Shown here piece by piece: positions 63,727 to 64,000 of a DNA stretch of 64,000 nt (the stretch's first letter is position 1; the number at the start of each line of letters is the position of its first letter). Below the pieces are notes generated by a model, which saw only the letters and a list, made by a program, of their open reading frames with translations, had not been told where the DNA came from and did not search any database. Position numbers and translations under genes: made by a program. The stretch is from contig OV121090.1 of the NCBI GenBank assembly GCA_921293015.1, positions 1,054,001-1,118,000 on the forward strand, read 5' to 3'. The DNA comes from Phorcus lineatus (taxonomy: Eukaryota > Mollusca > Gastropoda > Trochida > Trochidae).

Positions 63727-64000
63727 AGATCTTAAAAGCAAATTTTGCTTTCTTTAAATCTTCCTGTTGGAAACCCTTAATGTCTAGAAGAAAACATTCT
63801 CACTTTGTTAATATTTTAGAAACGCATAGCAGAAATATTTCATTTCTAATCTCTAAGAACATGTTTTTATCTAGCTGGTGACACACATTTGCAGTTAGAC
63901 ACAGTTCTTTCAAGTTTACGAAATATCGTATCAAGTCTGGTGATTTGTAGTGCTATGTGATATTGGCAACAGGTATGTTCTGAAAATAACCATCAATGCA

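Overview
The window is an AT-rich stretch of metazoan nuclear DNA holding one convincing protein-coding gene. It has GT-AG introns from about 0.24 to 7.5 kb, a degenerate Tc1-like transposon, a truncated non-LTR retrotransposon, tRNA-derived SINEs, foldback elements and many minisatellites. This mix fits a lophotrochozoan, most likely a bivalve mollusc. That assignment is an inference from style and protein resemblance, not a proven identification.

The gene (41009-59101, + strand) is an SLC6 sodium-coupled amino acid transporter of the B(0)AT/SIT1 (SLC6A18/19/20-like) type. Ten coding exons join in frame to give 661 residues with 12 predicted membrane segments, the TM1 signature and both sodium sites. 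A candidate promoter/5' UTR lies near 40.57-40.63 kb, and polyadenylation signals lie at 59343 and 60125-60140.

The 40 kb upstream has no gene I can support. It consists largely of diverged segmental copies. Block A (about 1.6-7.4 kb) and block B (about 7.5-13.5 kb) are direct copies of each other. Block C (about 15.4-18.2 kb) and block D (about 23.6-26.7 kb) are direct copies of a second unit. Part of that unit recurs at 32.9-33.9 kb (E) and, inverted, at 31.76-32.15 kb (F). An 80-100 bp module occurs five times in the same orientation and links the two families. Insertions present in one copy and absent from its partner can be read directly: a roughly 1.05-kb hairpin-bearing insert in A, a LINE fragment in D, a foldback MITE in C, and a 21-bp minisatellite expanded in A only.

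From 33.9 to 40.5 kb there are further tandem repeats. The main one is a 1.4-kb minisatellite of 9-bp units (38016-39440) with an internal higher-order repeat of about 520-540 bp. Downstream of the gene lie a 105-bp near-perfect palindrome, a tRNA-Arg-derived SINE and a 200-N assembly gap. I found no clear undescribed biological system. The best leads are the Asp at the sodium/chloride position of the transporter, the triplicated exon-3 end with three splice donors, and the layered C/D/E/F repeat family.
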